A stretch of DNA of 64,000 nt, from positions 1,178,001-1,242,000 of the forward strand of contig NC_014253.1 in the NCBI RefSeq assembly GCF_000196655.1. The letters are read 5' to 3'. This document shows, one piece after another, positions 61,618 through 64,000 of this stretch. The position numbers and the translations under genes were made by a program. Below the pieces are notes generated by a model. That model made no database searches and was not told the origin of the DNA. It was given only the letters and a program-made list of their open reading frames with translations. The DNA comes from Methanohalobium evestigatum Z-7303 (GTDB lineage Archaea > Halobacteriota > Methanosarcinia > Methanosarcinales > Methanosarcinaceae). Each line of letters opens with the position of its first letter. The stretch's first letter is position 1.

Positions 61618-64000
61618 ATGACCGGTGAGGAAAAGAAAAATAAACTCATAAACAGCCTATCGTATTTCATAGGAGTAATAGCTTCATTTCTGGTAGCGTT
61701 CTATATAAGGACTATCCCGAAAGCTGGAGTATTTATATCCGAGAACTTTGTGCGATTTGGTGGGAATGACCCTTGGTACCATTTAAGGAACGTAGAAAAT
61801 ATTTTGCATAATTTCCCTGACATGTTATGGTTCGATGCTTATACACAATTTCCAAATGGTACAGAACAGGTATTTGCACCACTTTTTGACATGATTCTTG
61901 CATTTATCTTATGGATAATAGGTCTAGGTGATCCTAGCCAGAGCTTAATTCATACGTTCAGTGCTTATTATCCCACTATACTGGGTGCACTTGTAGTAAT
62001 ACCTACATATTTTGCAGGTAAATGGCTGTATGATAGAAGAGTAGGGTTACTATCAGCTATCCTTGTTGCAATTGCACCAGGACAATTCCTTTCAAGGTCG
62101 ATGATTGGATTCAACGACCACCACATCGCAGAAACACTTTTCAGCACAATTGTTGCTGCTCTTTTAATAATAGCTATTGTAAAAGCACGCCAGCATAACA
62201 TTAGCTTCGAAAACCTCAAAAACAAAAACTTCAGCGAATTTAAACAAGCAATCCCATATTTCATCTTTACCGGTATAGCACTTGGCCTCTATACACTTTC
62301 ATGGAAAGGAGCACTTTTCTTCAGCTTCATAATCGGTGTTTATATAACCATCCAGCATATCATAGACCATCTGCATGGTAGAAGTACCGATTATCTAGCA
62401 ATTGGCGGAATTACAATTTTCTTTGTAACTTTGATAATGGTTTTAATCACACCAGAACTTGGTGGTTCGAAATCCTTGAATATTAAAGGTTTACTCGGTG
62501 GAATTTTAGCGTTCCCGATACTTACAGGTATATCCATTGCGCTTAAAAACAAAGACCTGAAAAGATATTATTATCCGTTTGCAGTAGCTGCATTTTTCAT
62601 AGCAGGAATAGGACTGGCTAGACTATTCTCACCTTCAGCCTATCAATTGGTAACCAATGTTGGTGGCTATTTCATGCGAACCGGCGGAGCACTCACAATC
62701 GCAGAAGCATCACCACTTCTAAATATGGGCGGTCAATTTTCATTTGCACCACTCTGGTTCAACTTTGGAACACTCGCATTAATCTCCTTCTTAGCACTGG
62801 CATTCCTTGCCTACAAATCGACAAAAGAAAACACACCAGAGAGAACTTTCCTGATAATCTGGTCGATAATGGTCATCTGGGCCATGCTCCAGCAGAACAG
62901 GTTCGCTTACTACTATTCAGTTAACGCATCATTACTCAGCGCATTCATCGGTATCAAAATACTGGATTTTGCAGGCTGGCAAACTCTAACCGACAATTTC
63001 AGAGAAAAACTCCACTCGTCCAAAGAAAAACTTAATTTCGGTAGTTTTCTGAAAAATAATCTTGGAATCTGGCACATAATAGCTTTTGTGATAGTAATTC
63101 TGGTACTTATTGTTCCAACTGCGAATGAAACCATGAACCAGACACGTGGTGTCGGTGGTCCACAGGGACAGTGGATAGAAGGACTGCAGTGGCTGGAATA
63201 CAACACACCAGACCCTGGGCTGGATTATTACGAGAGTTATGAGATACCTGAAGACGGCAGTTATGATTATCCGGATGAAGCCTATGGTGTAATGTCCTGG
63301 TGGGACTACGGCCACTGGATAGAGGTCATCGGACACAGGATTCCTAATGCTAACCCATTCCAGCAAGGTATCGGTGGTCGTAGAGGTTCGATAAACGATG
63401 AAGCAATGCCGGGTGCATCCACTTTCTTCACAGCACCATCTGAAGAGAAAGCAACAGAAGTGCTGGAAGAAATACATCCAGACCCGGATAAAGCCGGTGC
63501 AAGATATGTAGTATCCGATGCACAAATGGCAACCGGTAAATTCTACGCAATGGCTGCATGGACTTTAGATACAAAAGATTACTATGTACAGGTCCAGACC
63601 CAGCAGGGACAGCAAAGAGTTCCGGGTGAGCGATACTACAACTCCATGGAAGCGAGACTGCACATCTTTGACGGTGACGGGCTCGAACAATACCGCATGG
63701 TGCACGAGACCAGACCAGGAAATTCACCTGAGAGAGGTTACAAGCAGGTTTACAACGTACTCCACGGCGGAAACCTGGAACTTCAGGACACCGGGTTTGT
63801 CAAGATATTCGAATATGTAGAAGGTGCAAAGGTACAAGGTACAGCACCTGAAGATACAAAAGTTACAATCAGTGTACCGATTCGAACCAGTCAAGGACGT
63901 ACATTCGAGTATTCACAGACAACTACCTCGGACGGTACATATTCATTCACAGTACCTTACTCTACAGAAGGACCTATACAGGGTGAGACCCAGTTCGATA
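61618..64000 (+). CDS. aglB: AglB oligosaccharyltransferase (STT3 family), 3' end outside window
   Basis: About 794 residues are visible, open to the window edge. FGGNDPWYHLRNVENIL carries the first-loop acidic residue, SRSMIGFNDHHIAETLF the second, then ~13 membrane helices and the periplasmic WWDYG catalytic motif at 561-565. AglB transfers lipid-linked oligosaccharide to Asn in surface and archaellum proteins. The glycan genes before it make that oligosaccharide. Start ATG 61618, preceded by GCGAGTGG as a weak ribosome binding site. GC is higher than in the accessory genes. Confidence 0.95.
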   Translation, partial: MTGEEKKNKLINSLSYFIGVIASFLVAFYIRTIPKAGVFISENFVRFGGNDPWYHLRNVENILHNFPDMLWFDAYTQFPNGTEQVFAPLFDMILAFILWIIGLGDPSQSLIHTFSAYYPTILGALVVIPTYFAGKWLYDRRVGLLSAILVAIAPGQFLSRSMIGFNDHHIAETLFSTIVAALLIIAIVKARQHNISFENLKNKNFSEFKQAIPYFIFTGIALGLYTLSWKGALFFSFIIGVYITIQHIIDHLHGRSTDYLAIGGITIFFVTLIMVLITPELGGSKSLNIKGLLGGILAFPILTGISIALKNKDLKRYYYPFAVAAFFIAGIGLARLFSPSAYQLVTNVGGYFMRTGGALTIAEASPLLNMGGQFSFAPLWFNFGTLALISFLALAFLAYKSTKENTPERTFLIIWSIMVIWAMLQQNRFAYYYSVNASLLSAFIGIKILDFAGWQTLTDNFREKLHSSKEKLNFGSFLKNNLGIWHIIAFVIVILVLIVPTANETMNQTRGVGGPQGQWIEGLQWLEYNTPDPGLDYYESYEIPEDGSYDYPDEAYGVMSWWDYGHWIEVIGHRIPNANPFQQGIGGRRGSINDEAMPGASTFFTAPSEEKATEVLEEIHPDPDKAGARYVVSDAQMATGKFYAMAAWTLDTKDYYVQVQTQQGQQRVPGERYYNSMEARLHIFDGDGLEQYRMVHETRPGNSPERGYKQVYNVLHGGNLELQDTGFVKIFEYVEGAKVQGTAPEDTKVTISVPIRTSQGRTFEYSQTTTSDGTYSFTVPYSTEGPIQGETQFD

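Noticed and set aside
1-64000. tRNA, rRNA or classical CRISPR-Cas loci
   Set aside because: I searched by eye for tRNA-like cloverleaf landmarks and for rRNA and Cas signatures and saw none; a dedicated scan could still find a tRNA.

Overview
The window looks like AT-rich archaeal DNA from a methylotrophic methanogen of the Methanosarcinaceae, possibly a halophilic genus such as Methanohalobium or Methanohalophilus; the genus is a guess. The evidence is an AglB-type oligosaccharyltransferase, an Orc1/Cdc6 initiator, CTTATAAA-type TATA boxes, GGAGGT/GGTGAT ribosome binding sites before many TTG starts, dockerin and NosD-like surface proteins, and IS families common in that group. No rRNA, tRNA or CRISPR array was seen.

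Layout. (1) 1-8.8 kb is a defence-type block: an unknown beta-sandwich/TPR-like protein (5' end outside the window), a 1607-aa DEAD/DEAH helicase with a C-terminal Cys cluster (DUF1998 type), and a DUF262/DUF1524 (GmrSD-like) nuclease. (2) 8.9-25.4 kb is a mosaic of toxin-antitoxin genes, a TnpB element, IS remnants, and two copies of a three-gene cassette of Mrr-like nucleases (12.4-15.1 and 22.4-25.0 kb). Each cassette gene has the same short leader motif; a two-hairpin RNA-like element precedes each cassette and occurs once more alone. A remnant at 17.5 kb suggests a third, mostly deleted cassette. A NosD-like surface protein, a nitroreductase and a CPBP protease lie between the copies. (3) 20.4-26.8 kb holds three paralogues of an unknown ~165-aa family driven by near-identical promoters. 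(4) 27.0-30.0 kb is an Orc1/Cdc6 gene plus a probable replication origin: nested inverted arrays of two repeat types around a very AT-rich core. (5) 30.1-38.1 kb holds a broken nuclease gene, a 14-bp minisatellite, three TPR genes, a duplicated ~300-nt structured element, and small genes behind shared promoter/inverted-repeat modules. (6) 38.7-64 kb is a surface-glycan / N-glycosylation locus: flippase, mannose-1-phosphate guanylyltransferase, four GT4 glycosyltransferases, a PMT-like membrane glycosyltransferase, three sulfotransferase-like proteins, two epimerases, a UbiA/DPPR-synthase-like prenyltransferase operon, and AglB, which runs off the end.

The most unusual signals are: (a) genes whose coding frame has no ATG, GTG or TTG at the expected start but ATT, ATA or ACG at normal distance from a ribosome binding site. 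The ManC-like gene is the clearest, because homology fixes its N-terminus. (b) An in-frame TAG near the 5' end of one Mrr-like gene, at the position of a lysine in a paralogue, which could encode pyrrolysine in this lineage. (c) The duplicated nuclease cassettes with RNA-like leaders, each ending in a stand-alone Mrr domain that has lost its catalytic lysine. (d) The symmetric origin.
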